From Phycisphaerae bacterium (lineage in GTDB: Bacteria; Planctomycetota; Phycisphaerae; UBA1845; JAFGLZ01), in assembly GCA_016927755.1 (NCBI GenBank), contig JAFGLZ010000113.1, forward strand, positions 1 through 55,471: a stretch of 55,471 nucleotides of DNA. Direction: 5' to 3'. Both the position numbers and the translations under genes were made by a program. Shown here one piece after another: positions 24,037 through 32,759 of the stretch; within the stretch, counting starts at the first letter, position 1; each line of letters begins with the position of its first letter. Under the pieces are notes generated by a model that made no database searches, was not told the origin of the DNA, and saw nothing but the letters and a program-made list of their open reading frames with translations.

Positions 24037-25602
24037 ATGAACACACGTGCGATGCTTTCAGGTTGTGTGGCGTGCGGAATCAGCAGGCGGCGGTTCCTGG
24101 CGACCGGGTGTGCCGCCTGTGCAGGCGCCACGGGGCTGTTGGTGTCACCCAGCCGCACTCGCGCGGCCGAGAAGGGTGGCAAGCTCAAGATTCGGATCAT
24201 CTACTCGCTCCACGCCGAGAAACAGCCGGGACCCGACTGGCCCAACGTCGGCTTCGACTTCCGACCGGTGATGGAGCGGATCACCGCGACGCTGACCAAG
24301 GGCTGTCCCGAATTCGAGTTCGTCACTTCCATGGCCAACGGCCCGGACGCCGCCAAGAAGATCCTCGAGGACGACAAGTCGGCCGGCATCGGCGGCTACA
24401 TCGTCTACCAGTTGAACTGCTGGAACCAGGTCGTCCAGACGATCGCCACGTCCGGCAAGCCCGTCCTCTACGCCGACTTCCAGTACGGCGGCAGCGGCGG
24501 CTTCCTCGTCTACACCGCTGCATTCATCCGCGCCAAGTCGCCGAACGTCGGCTTCCTGGCCTCCTCGCGAATGGAAGACCTCGTTGCCTCGGCCAAGTGC
24601 TTCGGACTCGTCGCCAAGGGCGGCTCCCCTGCCGACTTCGTTGCCGCCACCGCACAGACGCGGACCAAGAGGACCCCCAAGCCCGGCGACCTGACCTGCA
24701 AACCGGATGAATTGAAGACGCTCTCCGCCGAGGAATGCCTCCGCAAGATGAAGGAATCGAGGATCCTCGCCGTTCGCAACCAGGAGGCCAAGCCGGCCGG
24801 GACCATCATGAACATCCCGATGGAGTACATCTCCTTCGCCGAGGTCAACGACGCCTGGAAGGCCGCCGATAAGGACGAGGCCCGCGCCATCGCCGATCGC
24901 TGGCAGAAGTCCGCCGCCGTCGTCGAAGGCGTCTCACGCGAGACCCTCGAAACCTCCGCCGCCATGTACCTGGGCCAGAAGGCCGTCCTCGCCAAGCACA
25001 ACGCCAACGCCATCACGATCAACTGCCTCGGCGGGTTCTACGGCGGGCACATCCACGCCTATCCGTGCCTGGGATTCCACGAGCTGAACAACGAAGGCCT
25101 CATCGGCGCGTGCGAGTGCGATATCCAATCAACCGCGACGATGGTCGCCTTCACGGCGATGACCCAGGGCCGTCCCGGGTACATCTCCGACCCGGTCATC
25201 GACACCGCCAAGCGGCAGATCATCTACGCCCACTGCGTGGCCCACAACCGCGCGTTCGGACCGAAGGGCCAGACGAACCCGTTCGAGATCCTCACACACT
25301 CCGAGGACCGGCAGGGCGCGGCCGTCCGGTCCACCTTGCCGGTCGGCTACAAGGTGACCTCGCTCAAGATCCATCCGGGGAAGAAGGAGATCATCCTGCA
25401 CCAGGGCAAGGCCGTCGACAACGATCGAAACGACCGCGCGTGCCGGACGAAGCTCTGTGCCGAACCCATGGGCGACATCGAAAAGCTGTTCACGATGTGG
25501 GACCAGTGGAGCTGGCACCGCGTCACGTTCTACGGCGACCTCAAGAAGCCCGCTTACGCCCTCGCCGACGCCATGGGATGGAAGGTCGTCGAGGAGGCCT
25601 GA
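24037..25602 (+). CDS. Tat-exported L-fucose-isomerase-like protein
   Basis: 521 residues; GGGGAG 5 nt before the ATG. The N-terminus carries a twin-arginine signal ('ISRRRFLATGCAACAGATGL', cleavage near 'TRAAEK'). The body resembles the L-fucose/L-arabinose isomerase superfamily (COG2407 type): an N-terminal Rossmann-like region ('GIGGYIVYQLNCWNQVVQTI', 'KPVLYADFQYGGSGGF'), then 'ITINCLGGFYGG', 'PCLGFHELNNEGLIGACECD' with Glu and Asp as likely metal ligands, and 'IIYAHCVAHNRAFGP' with a matching His. Cytosolic isomerases interconvert aldoses and ketoses; a Tat-exported homologue is odd, and isomerase activity in the periplasm is only a guess. It stands alone between the PurF-like gene and a convergent secreted-protein gene. 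Confidence 0.8.
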   Translation: MNTRAMLSGCVACGISRRRFLATGCAACAGATGLLVSPSRTRAAEKGGKLKIRIIYSLHAEKQPGPDWPNVGFDFRPVMERITATLTKGCPEFEFVTSMANGPDAAKKILEDDKSAGIGGYIVYQLNCWNQVVQTIATSGKPVLYADFQYGGSGGFLVYTAAFIRAKSPNVGFLASSRMEDLVASAKCFGLVAKGGSPADFVAATAQTRTKRTPKPGDLTCKPDELKTLSAEECLRKMKESRILAVRNQEAKPAGTIMNIPMEYISFAEVNDAWKAADKDEARAIADRWQKSAAVVEGVSRETLETSAAMYLGQKAVLAKHNANAITINCLGGFYGGHIHAYPCLGFHELNNEGLIGACECDIQSTATMVAFTAMTQGRPGYISDPVIDTAKRQIIYAHCVAHNRAFGPKGQTNPFEILTHSEDRQGAAVRSTLPVGYKVTSLKIHPGKKEIILHQGKAVDNDRNDRACRTKLCAEPMGDIEKLFTMWDQWSWHRVTFYGDLKKPAYALADAMGWKVVEEA

Positions 25603-25740
25603 GCCGCGGTGCGGACGCGATAGCTGGCGATTGCGTGGTTCGAGGTAGAACGTCTCCGGGCTGGTATGCGCAGGAGTAATGCCGCTAGGAACGCGGTTCG
25701 CCGAGTGCCGCTGGCACCGGTGCCGCGGCGGCTTTCTTCT

Positions 25741-26736
25741 CTACGTTTGCCTGGGCGGCAGTCTTCTCTTGTCTCCGCGTCGAGCCCAGACGAGGCCGAA
25801 CAGCATCGCCGATCCGAGCAAGGCCGCCGCCGTGCCGCAGCCCGGCGAGGAAGACGAGCTGGGGGCATTGCGGCAGTTGTTTCCGCCCCAGAACTCGATA
25901 ATGACGTCTCTGTGCCCGTCCATCGTCACGGTATTCGTCAGGGCCTTGGAGTCGTCGTTGTCGGTCCCCTTCCAGTAACCCACGCAGTGACCGGCATCGG
26001 GCGTCGCTTCGAGCTGCACGACCGTGCCGGCAGGAAAGCTCTTGCGCTCGGGTACGTTGAGGCTTCCGAACGGGAGATACACGTTGACATCGCGCCCGTC
26101 TTCGCCCGGGATCCACGTGGATCTCTTCCGAACCTCCGCCCGCAGCACATACGGAGGGCTCAACACCTCGAACCCGACGTACTCCCACCAGAGGCTGGTG
26201 TGAGACAGTCCGACAGAGGGCTGAACCCAGTCCCCCTCACGGTTCATGTGACGCTCCGCGCGAAAGCACGGGTCCAGCGTGAACACCACGGTCGATTCTT
26301 GATGCTCGCTGTATGGCGGAATCCACACATCCATGATCGGCCAGCCCCGCCAGCGCGAACCGTCCCAAACCGTCATGTCGTTCTCTGTAAAGCCAGTGAT
26401 GGGCTCGCCGTTGAGGATCACCTCCGGCAGCGCGCCCGGGCACGAGAGCCTCATCGGCGAGACGCACCAGTAATCACTGTATAGACAGACTTTGACCGTG
26501 ATGGTGCCCCCGGCCTCGACGATGACGTTCCCGCCGGGCTGGTTGCCGTTGGCTGAAAGGCAAATGTCGGCTACCCCGCAATCATAGTTCGGGTCGACCC
26601 CTATGCACGGCGGGTAGTCCGGCCCCAGCGTGCAGGACCATGGCTCCGCGGACCGGACCGGACCCGGAGCAAGGAGGGTGATCACGAGTTCGCTGACCAA
26701 CAACCCAGTCGATCGATCAAACGCTTGTCTCGACAT
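25741..26736 (-). CDS. Secreted protein with InlB-like repeat domain and Cys-type C-terminal sorting tail
   Basis: 331 residues with an N-terminal hydrophobic signal ('GLLVSELVITLLAPGPVRSA'). The first half is Cys-rich ('PWSCTLGPDYPPCIGVDP', 'NYDCGVADICLSANGNQ') and beta-rich ('GGTITVKVCLYSDYWC'). A domain like the divergent InlB B-repeat follows ('GTVVQLEATPDAGHCVGYWK' ... 'GHRDVIIEFWGG'). The end, 'SSSSSPGCGTAAALLGSAML' plus 'FGLVWARRGDKRR', is a serine linker, a Gly-Cys motif, a hydrophobic span and basic residues, as in MYXO-CTERM or Synerg-CTERM tails. It is not PEP-CTERM. Probably a surface protein of unknown ligand; a promoter-like pair lies about 80 bp upstream. Confidence 0.8.
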   Translation of the reverse strand: MSRQAFDRSTGLLVSELVITLLAPGPVRSAEPWSCTLGPDYPPCIGVDPNYDCGVADICLSANGNQPGGNVIVEAGGTITVKVCLYSDYWCVSPMRLSCPGALPEVILNGEPITGFTENDMTVWDGSRWRGWPIMDVWIPPYSEHQESTVVFTLDPCFRAERHMNREGDWVQPSVGLSHTSLWWEYVGFEVLSPPYVLRAEVRKRSTWIPGEDGRDVNVYLPFGSLNVPERKSFPAGTVVQLEATPDAGHCVGYWKGTDNDDSKALTNTVTMDGHRDVIIEFWGGNNCRNAPSSSSSPGCGTAAALLGSAMLFGLVWARRGDKRRLPPRQT

Positions 26737-26814
26737 GCCGTCGTCCCCTGTCGGACAGTGCAGCCCTGAGGCGGCAGAGCAGCCTCACTTGATGCTTGGA
26801 TTTCGGATGCGCGC

Positions 26815-26842
26815 ATTGTATCCATACATAGATGGTCCTCAA
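26815..26842 (-). promoter_or_regulatory. Sigma70-like promoter for the secreted InlB-like gene
   Basis: On the minus strand TTGAGG (26842-26837), 16-bp spacer, TACAAT (26820-26815). It would give a leader of roughly 70 nt before the start at 26736. Confidence 0.4.
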
Positions 26843-26988
26843 AGGCATTCTTGGGAGAGATCGCGAATCGGGCTCAATTCCCGCCCTTTGTGGCTCCTGG
26901 CGGTCGCGCGACCGGCTAGACTATGCCTATGCTATCCGGGACGTTGCGGATCAGCCTTGCCATCAGGCCATGACCGAGGGAGGCGGAT

Positions 26989-29520
26989 ATGCTGGCATTG
27001 AGAAACGGTCTATCTATCGTAGTCTTCTTGGCGTCACTCACCACGCGGAGTTCACGAGCAATACCGGCCACGGAATCGACCACGAACAGGGGCGTCGAGG
27101 CCCTGTCCTTCCGATACGCCGACGGCCAGCCCTGCGAGATCACGATGGGGCGATACGTCGGCGGACCCCCGGGAAAGCGCGTCTCCAAGAGCACGCCGAT
27201 CGTCTGCCGCGCGCATCGACATGAGCGGGAGATCCCCTCGATCGAGAAGATGGTCTATGTCTGCGCCAGCTTCCCGATGGGCGACGCCAATCCCGCCCCG
27301 TACCTCGACAACCAACCCGCCGCATGCCAGACCGTGACCGCCGGACACCTCGTCGACGGGCGGTTCACCCCGGCCGTCCGATTCGGCATGGTCGACGACG
27401 ACCGGGCATCGCCCAAGAAGATGGCCAACTACACGCCGGGCCTTTTCGACGGACAGATCGAGTACTTCGGGATGTTCGCCCGTCCCAGGACGACCTACGA
27501 CTTCCGTGTCAGGCTCGACCTCGATCAGAAACGGGTCTCCGCCTGGGCATATGGGCAAGGCGATGACGAATGGTTTCCCCTGGCCACGGACGCCCCGTTG
27601 ATGAACCCCGTGCCGGCCATCAACGCCGTTCGCGTGGAGCAACTCCCGTGGGCCGGCGGTGTGGAGCGCCTGATGATCCAGGACCGCCCCTGGCCCGAGG
27701 GCGAGCGCGTCCGTCCGCACCCCAAGGCGAAGAAGGACCGCCTCGTCAGGCCAGGCAAGGGCTTCAAGCTCCAGTCGATGCGGAGCCTGTGGCGTCAGGC
27801 CGACCGGCACGTCACCGTGGCGCGAACGCCGAATGCGCCGAATGGCTGGTGGCTGGGATTCCCGGACGTGGTCCAGACCGGCCCGACCTCGTTGGTCTGT
27901 GTTCACAATGACGGAGCCGGCCACGGCGGCGGAGGAAGGGTATGGGTCCGACACAGCGCCGATCTGGGCAAGACATGGGCAAAGCCCGTGGTCGTCCACC
28001 CCGGCGGCGTGAACTGTCCCCGAATCCAGAAGCTCCGCGACGACTCCCTGCTCGTGCTGGCCGACATCCGTGAGGGCGGCAAGTATCCGGTCGTCTTCTA
28101 CGGCAGCACCGATGGCGGCCACACGTGGTCCCATCTGGGCAAGTTGGATCCCGTCCCGGCCGGTGGGCACGATTGCTGCGTGCCGAGCCACGTGACCGAG
28201 ATGGCCGACGGCGCCTGGCTCGTCCATGGGACCTACACCCCCGGCAAGGCATGGAAGGTTACGCAGGGGGAAACGCTCGAGTTCTATCGCTCCGCCGACC
28301 GCGGCAAGACCTGGACGTTCTACTCGGACCTGAAGCCGCCGCCCCCGCTGAGCGTCTGCGAGTCGAGCATCGTCCCGCTGCCCGATGGTCGATGGTGGCT
28401 CATCGCTCGCGAGTCGGGCGGCTTCATCCCAGGCGTCAAGGCCTTCTCCAAAGACGAAGGCAAGACCTGGTCCTCGCCAGAGGAACTGCCGTTCTTCATC
28501 CAAGGGCGAACCGCCGCGGGCCTGCTCGAGGACGGACGCGTGATGGTGACGTTTCGCGCCTGCACCGGCCCCGCCGCCTTGTGGGCTTGGACGGGAACCC
28601 CCGACGAGCCGCCGTGCCCCGTCATCAGGGGCGTGCACTTCAACGACCGGTCGTCCGTCGGACTGAAGGATGGCTCGCTCCATATCGACAACGATGGCCT
28701 ATGCGGTGAGTTCACCAAGTACGTCCTCCGCGTGCCCGACGGCCCGGAGGGCCGAATCGAAGTGACCGCCGACGTCAAGGTCGTCTCGAACAACGGACGT
28801 GCCGCAACGCTGGTCGTGCCGTTCGCGGGCAAGCTGCGCCTCTTTCCTGACCGAGTACAGATGGCCCACGATCCCTCGCTGCAGGCCAAGATCGCACCGA
28901 ACGGTTTCCACGAGATCCGTGTCGTGGCCGAGGCCGGCAAGATGACGCTGTCGATCGACGGCAGACAGGTCCTGGCCACCGACAAGACCGAGAAGCAGGT
29001 CTGCCCCCTGGCCTGGTCGCCGCTGAAAATGAGCCCGTACCTGCCCTCGTTCGGCAACGAGGAGGCCGAGGACAATCAGGCCGGCTTCGACTGGGTCCCC
29101 CAGTCCGAGAGGGAAACGGCTGACGCCGACGAGCGCCTGACGAAGACGCCTCAGGTCATCCTCCCCAAGCACGTCACCCCCGCCGCGACAGGCTACAGCG
29201 TCTGGCGCAGTGTCGTCATCCGCTACGAGCACCCGAAGACCGGCACGCGGTCCATCGCCTGGCAGGCCGACAAGGACGGCTTTCCCGACCAATATCAACA
29301 GGATCGGATCCTGGAGGTCGGCGCGACCGTCTCCGGCTGCGACCAGGGCTATTCCGGATGGTGCAAGCTGACCGACGGACGGATCTTCATCGTGAACTAC
29401 ACCGACGACACCGCCCGCTGGAACCGCGACGCAAGCTTCCCCCCGCTCGGCGTGTCATGGATCCGAGGAACCTACGTACTGCCGGCCGACCTGCCCCAGA
29501 ATCCGGTCCGTCCGAAGTAG
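26989..29520 (+). CDS. Exported sialidase-like (BNR/Asp-box) propeller protein
   Basis: 843 residues; GGGAGG just upstream of the ATG, and a short signal peptide ('GLSIVVFLASLTTRSSRA'). An N-terminal beta-sandwich-like part (about 30-240) precedes a sialidase-fold six-blade propeller with four Asp boxes: 'SADLGKTW', 'STDGGHTW', 'SADRGKTW' and 'SKDEGKTW'. A LamG-like insertion or domain follows ('GRIEVTADVKVVSNNGRAAT', 'HEIRVVAEAGKMTLSIDGRQ'), then a C-terminal return to propeller-type strands ('CDQGYSGWCKLTDGRIFIVN'). The RIP motif of classical GH33 exo-sialidases is not evident, so sialic acid specificity is uncertain; members of the BNR superfamily also act on other acidic or sulfated sugars. 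Monocistronic by appearance. Confidence 0.82.
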   Translation: MLALRNGLSIVVFLASLTTRSSRAIPATESTTNRGVEALSFRYADGQPCEITMGRYVGGPPGKRVSKSTPIVCRAHRHEREIPSIEKMVYVCASFPMGDANPAPYLDNQPAACQTVTAGHLVDGRFTPAVRFGMVDDDRASPKKMANYTPGLFDGQIEYFGMFARPRTTYDFRVRLDLDQKRVSAWAYGQGDDEWFPLATDAPLMNPVPAINAVRVEQLPWAGGVERLMIQDRPWPEGERVRPHPKAKKDRLVRPGKGFKLQSMRSLWRQADRHVTVARTPNAPNGWWLGFPDVVQTGPTSLVCVHNDGAGHGGGGRVWVRHSADLGKTWAKPVVVHPGGVNCPRIQKLRDDSLLVLADIREGGKYPVVFYGSTDGGHTWSHLGKLDPVPAGGHDCCVPSHVTEMADGAWLVHGTYTPGKAWKVTQGETLEFYRSADRGKTWTFYSDLKPPPPLSVCESSIVPLPDGRWWLIARESGGFIPGVKAFSKDEGKTWSSPEELPFFIQGRTAAGLLEDGRVMVTFRACTGPAALWAWTGTPDEPPCPVIRGVHFNDRSSVGLKDGSLHIDNDGLCGEFTKYVLRVPDGPEGRIEVTADVKVVSNNGRAATLVVPFAGKLRLFPDRVQMAHDPSLQAKIAPNGFHEIRVVAEAGKMTLSIDGRQVLATDKTEKQVCPLAWSPLKMSPYLPSFGNEEAEDNQAGFDWVPQSERETADADERLTKTPQVILPKHVTPAATGYSVWRSVVIRYEHPKTGTRSIAWQADKDGFPDQYQQDRILEVGATVSGCDQGYSGWCKLTDGRIFIVNYTDDTARWNRDASFPPLGVSWIRGTYVLPADLPQNPVRPK

Positions 29521-30129
29521 AACGCCATCAAGCGGGTCGCCGACCAACGCCGGGGCCGTGCCGCAGTCTGGGAAGGACAAAGTAGGGTTCGAAGACGAGC
29601 AATCAAGCCGATTGACGCGCCGCGTTAGTCGTCATGTCAAATTCCTGTCGAATCGAGCAGAATCTCGTGTCCGCCCGGGCACGCCGCCGCCGGAACCCCC
29701 TGGATTCGGGCAGGGATGCACTGTTACCGCCCGCGCCGAGGTGAACGGTGATCCCCTTATCAATTCAAAGACGTGCACGCGGGCATCGTTTCACACCCAG
29801 GACTGACTTGACCGCGACGCGTGCGATGGGCATGGCAGGGGCAAACGAGACTGAGACATGGCAGCGGAACCCGAGGCCAATACGTCTCATAACGATAGTA
29901 ATACTCCCTTGGATACAGCCTTCGGCAAGGAACGGATCGGTAATGGTCGCTTCTTCCGGTGTGCCCGTTGGCCCAACACAGTCCAGCGGGACTGTCTGAT
30001 CTCTTCAAAGACCGTCACGGTGAGCTTAGGATGGAAGCACCCGCCCGCGCGAACCTGGCAAACGCCTATGTGGCGAGGGCAACAGAAATCCACCGGTGCC
30101 GCCAGAGCAACCGGTAAGGAGCCCTTGAG
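29521..30129. other. 600-bp spacer without a convincing gene
   Basis: Short open frames exist on both strands but lack signal peptides, ribosome-binding sites and recognisable motifs, and their codon composition does not resemble the neighbours. One minus-strand frame near 30000 reads 'VRAGGCFHPKLTVTVF', slightly like the 'VEAGGTITVKVCLYSD' piece of the gene at 25741, which could hint at a decayed copy, but I cannot support it. Confidence 0.4.
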
Positions 30130-31248
30130 ATGAAGATCACGGTCATAGCACTGCTGAGCGCTCTGTGGATCGGCCCGACCGACGCGCCCTCGAGATCGGC
30201 GACCATCGTCGTAGCCACGAAGACGTCGTCAGAGCGATCCCGCGCGCAGGCGGACTTCGTCGGCGATGGCCAGGGAGATCAGAAGGAGATCAATGCGGCA
30301 GTGGGGGCACTGCCGCCCGTCGGCGGCACCGTGCTTCTGATGGAAGGTACGTACGACATCCGCAAGGTCCCCGGAAAGCTGGGCGGCGTGCTGATCGAGC
30401 GGAACAACATCGTCCTGGCCGGGCAGGGGACGGCCACGGTGCTCCTGCAGGCCCCGGGGCAGGAGACGAACGTCATTCGCATCATCGGCGAGGGCGTGGG
30501 CCACGTCACGATCAGAGACCTCGTCGTGGATGCCAACCGCGACAAGAACCCCCAGGGCGGGGGTGATCCGGCGATCTCGCATTCGCGGTTCGAATTCTGC
30601 GGCATCAAGGCCTTCTGCCAGGAGCCGGGCAAGGCTGGCCCTCCGTGCCACGACATCACCGTGCGGAACTGCCGCGTGCTCAATGCCCGCTCGCTGGGGA
30701 TCATGCTCGAAGGACCCAACATGCGGGTCATCGACAACGTGCTGGGCAACGCGATGTCCGACTCGGTCGAGATCCTGACCGGCCCGGGGCAGATCCGAGG
30801 GAACTACGTCGAGATCACGGGCCGGACCCACGTGGCGATCGGAACGGACCGGGCAAACTCCGTGCTCATGACGAACAACATCGTGCATGTGAAGAAGGGC
30901 GGCGATCTGGACATCGGCTTCCGATCGTGGGCCGATTCGCACCGGCACGTTATCGCAGACAATGTCCTGACCGTCGACTCGGGCGGCAAATGCGGACAGG
31001 CGATCGACGCGCGGGGTTACGGCGCTACGATTATCGGCAACAACATGCAGACCGCGGATCCCAAGGATCGACTGCGCCTGACGATAGGCGGGGGCAAAAC
31101 GATCGTGACGGGGAACGTCTTGGAGAACGTAGTCATCGAGGTCAACGACACGACGGGCAAGGATAAGCCGATTATTATTCACGATAATGTCCTGGAGAAC
31201 TCAACGATAGTGCGGAAGCGAGGTAATCTGCCGGGTCCGGCGCTGTAA
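30130..31248 (+). CDS. Secreted right-handed beta-helix (pectate-lyase-3-like) protein
   Basis: 372 residues with AAGGAG upstream of the ATG and a signal peptide ('ITVIALLSALWIGPTDAPS'). The beginning of the helix shows the pectate_lyase_3 layout: 'GDGQGDQKEINAAVGALPPV' and 'GGTVLLMEGTYDIRKV', then repeated short beta-helix coils ('HDITVRNCRVLNARSLGIML', 'MRVIDNVLGNAMSDSVEILT', 'SVLMTNNIVHVKKGGDLDIG', 'VIADNVLTVDSGG', 'ATIIGNNMQTAD'). Such folds occur in polysaccharide lyases, GH28-like hydrolases and mannuronan epimerases; no catalytic signature could be picked, so it may act on or bind uronic-acid-rich glycans. Convergent with the TrmO-like pseudogene. Confidence 0.8.
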   Translation: MKITVIALLSALWIGPTDAPSRSATIVVATKTSSERSRAQADFVGDGQGDQKEINAAVGALPPVGGTVLLMEGTYDIRKVPGKLGGVLIERNNIVLAGQGTATVLLQAPGQETNVIRIIGEGVGHVTIRDLVVDANRDKNPQGGGDPAISHSRFEFCGIKAFCQEPGKAGPPCHDITVRNCRVLNARSLGIMLEGPNMRVIDNVLGNAMSDSVEILTGPGQIRGNYVEITGRTHVAIGTDRANSVLMTNNIVHVKKGGDLDIGFRSWADSHRHVIADNVLTVDSGGKCGQAIDARGYGATIIGNNMQTADPKDRLRLTIGGGKTIVTGNVLENVVIEVNDTTGKDKPIIIHDNVLENSTIVRKRGNLPGPAL

Positions 31249-31305
31249 TGAGCGCATGCCGCCTCCGGTCTGCCAAGGATCCTCAATGCGCAATGGGAAT
31301 CCGGC

Positions 31306-31800
31306 CTACCGATCCACCCAGGCAGGGCCCTTCGCATCAGCTCTCCAATCGATGCGGGGTATGTACGGCTTGAGGTCGATAATGGGCGATCCGGTGAAGG
31401 CGTCGATCTTGTCGATCTCGACCAGGTTCCCCTTGACGGAAAGGACTCTGCATGACGTCAGGGCGATCAGGTTGGGCCTGACCGGAGATCGGGTGGCGAA
31501 GACACCCGTTAGCGGGTTCTTCGGATTGCCCCTCGGGTGGAGGGTAAGGATGCTCCGCTTGGCCGGCGTGTCGTTCTTGTCGAACCACTAGAAGACCCAG
31601 ACATGCGAGAACTGGTCCAGACCCCGCGGGGCTTCCGCGTATTCCTCGTCGATCCTGAGGAGGGTCGCGTCACCATTGATCTCGACGGCTCCGATCGGGT
31701 GGATGACGTATGATTGCCTTCGCGGTGTGCTCTCCCCCGAAGTCGCTGCATGCAGCACGGCATAGAACACGACAAGCGCGAGAAGAACGATGATCCGCAT
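31306..31800 (-). pseudogene. TrmO-like (TsaA/UPF0066) gene with signal peptide, interrupted by an in-frame TAG
   Basis: From ATG 31800 (GGAGGTGA just upstream) the frame encodes a signal peptide ('IIVLLALVVFYAVLHAATSG') and a TrmO-like start ('YVIHPIGAVEINGDATLLRI', 'PRGLDQFSHVWVF'). It meets TAG at 31590-31588 and continues in the same frame with 'WFDKNDTPAKRSILTLHPRG', 'LTGVFATRSPVRPNLIALTS', 'KIDAFTGSPIIDLKPYIPRI' to TAG at 31306. These are the diagnostic TrmO motifs (GVFATRSP.RPN, D...G.P..DIKPY), so a single amber codon replaces a residue expected to be Tyr or Phe. TrmO methylates t6A37 in tRNA using SAM and is cytosolic; a signal peptide is unexpected. Either a recent nonsense mutation or readthrough. 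Confidence 0.8.
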
Positions 31801-32086
31801 GGCTCACCTCCAGCAACTGGGGTTACCGGGCTATCTGATATCGACCTCCGCTGACATCACAGGCGACACAAGTCTCCAGTATCCGCGGAACATGCTGCAG
31901 AAGAAAGGAGGAGGCATTCATTCTCACCACCTCCCAACGAGGGGTCATGACCACTCATCGATTGTTGGAGTACTGTATCGGCCCTGGAATCACTTCCCGA
32001 CGCCATGACTGAAGCGTCGGTCCTCGGTGATGTGATGTGCCCTGGGCGTGTCTTCAGAAAGGTCCTTGGGCACGAGCGGCTCAGCC

Positions 32087-32431
32087 CTACAAATCGTGCC
32101 GAAGATCCGAAGAAGTCTTGCCGTTAGCGAAGAGCCGATCGAACAACTGACGGTTCATGGTGATCTGAACGACCTTCGAGTTGTCACCCGGATGGGCCGG
32201 ATCGTCCGCGGCGGCCTCAGCCGTCGCGTAGACCTTGTTCGCGTTGTTGAGCTTGGCTGCATTCGATATTCGCAGGCCGCGGCCGGATCGCTTGAATGCA
32301 ATCACCCCGTTGGACTGGTTGACGGGAGGTCCGAGCATCCCCTCAAGCAAACCACACCCGGGTGTGACTGCCGCGCCCGTGATGCATGCGGCTTTCACGA
32401 AGGCTCGTCGTGTCATACGCATGGGGGCCAT
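32087..32431 (-). CDS. Small Tat-exported protein, possibly a lipoprotein
   Basis: 114 residues. The N-terminus 'MTRRAFVKAACITGAAVTPG' has a twin-arginine motif, a hydrophobic core and a Cys directly afterwards (PGC), so Tat export, perhaps with lipid attachment, although the lipobox is imperfect. The mature part is short and basic/polar ('AFKRSGRGLRISNAAKLNNA', 'DDPAHPGDNSKVVQITMNRQ'). Several small planctomycete Tat proteins have a similar layout (from memory, unverified). GGAGTGAGGTG precedes the ATG at 32431; an internal ATG (Met4 or Met6) is possible. Function unknown; it is transcribed toward the TrmO-like pseudogene, with a 286-bp gap (31801-32086) that contains no other gene. Confidence 0.65.
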   Translation of the reverse strand: MAPMRMTRRAFVKAACITGAAVTPGCGLLEGMLGPPVNQSNGVIAFKRSGRGLRISNAAKLNNANKVYATAEAAADDPAHPGDNSKVVQITMNRQLFDRLFANGKTSSDLRHDL

Positions 32432-32759
32432 CGGTCACCTCACTCCGTTCCAGAGGAGCGTCAAAAAAAAGGGGCGTGGGCATCCTAGCTTTGCCCTGCC
32501 AGTTCGTCCTCTCGGACGGCCTGACTATGAGAGATGACATTCTGGACCGAAGCCCAGGCTAGATTTTGGCGAATTTCACGCTGCTCTCAGCAGGCAATTC
32601 ATTCGCTTTCCTGGCTCATCTCTCTACGCACGTCACATTCGATGAGCAAGGTTGCTCATGAATTCCCGTTGTAGCGAGGTTTTCTCGGTAGCGTCCGTGC
32701 GACGCTTGATTAGGCGAGAAGAGAAGAATTGAGAACGTGGACGTGTACGATCCGAAGGG
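32432..32759. other. Spacer of lower GC without a gene
   Basis: About 330 bp, noticeably more AT-rich than the surroundings (for example AAAAAAAA near 32464 and TTTTGGCGAATTTC near 32563). No open frame with a ribosome-binding site, no tRNA fold and no DnaA-box cluster was recognised. Confidence 0.45.

Noticed and set aside
25708..25728. GGCACCGGTGCC palindrome as terminator of the Tat-exported isomerase-like gene
   Set aside because: The 12-bp palindrome has no loop of its own and adjacent pairing is mismatched; a hairpin would be weak.
26989..29520. Calling this gene a proven GH33 exo-sialidase (nanH)
   Set aside because: Asp boxes are clear, but the RIP motif and catalytic triad could not be located.
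29760..30008. Possible small gene on the minus strand in the 29.5-30.1 kb spacer
   Set aside because: No signal peptide, no ribosome-binding site, no recognisable motif, and biased toward arginine and proline.
31175..31183. DnaA box TTATTCACG near the skew switch
   Set aside because: One 8-of-9 match inside a coding region is not enough; no cluster was found.
31588..31590. Pyrrolysine or other amber recoding in the TrmO-like gene
   Set aside because: TAG is used as a normal stop in several other genes here (ends at 3139, 10555 and 16276), and no pyl genes or stem-loop insertion signal was seen.
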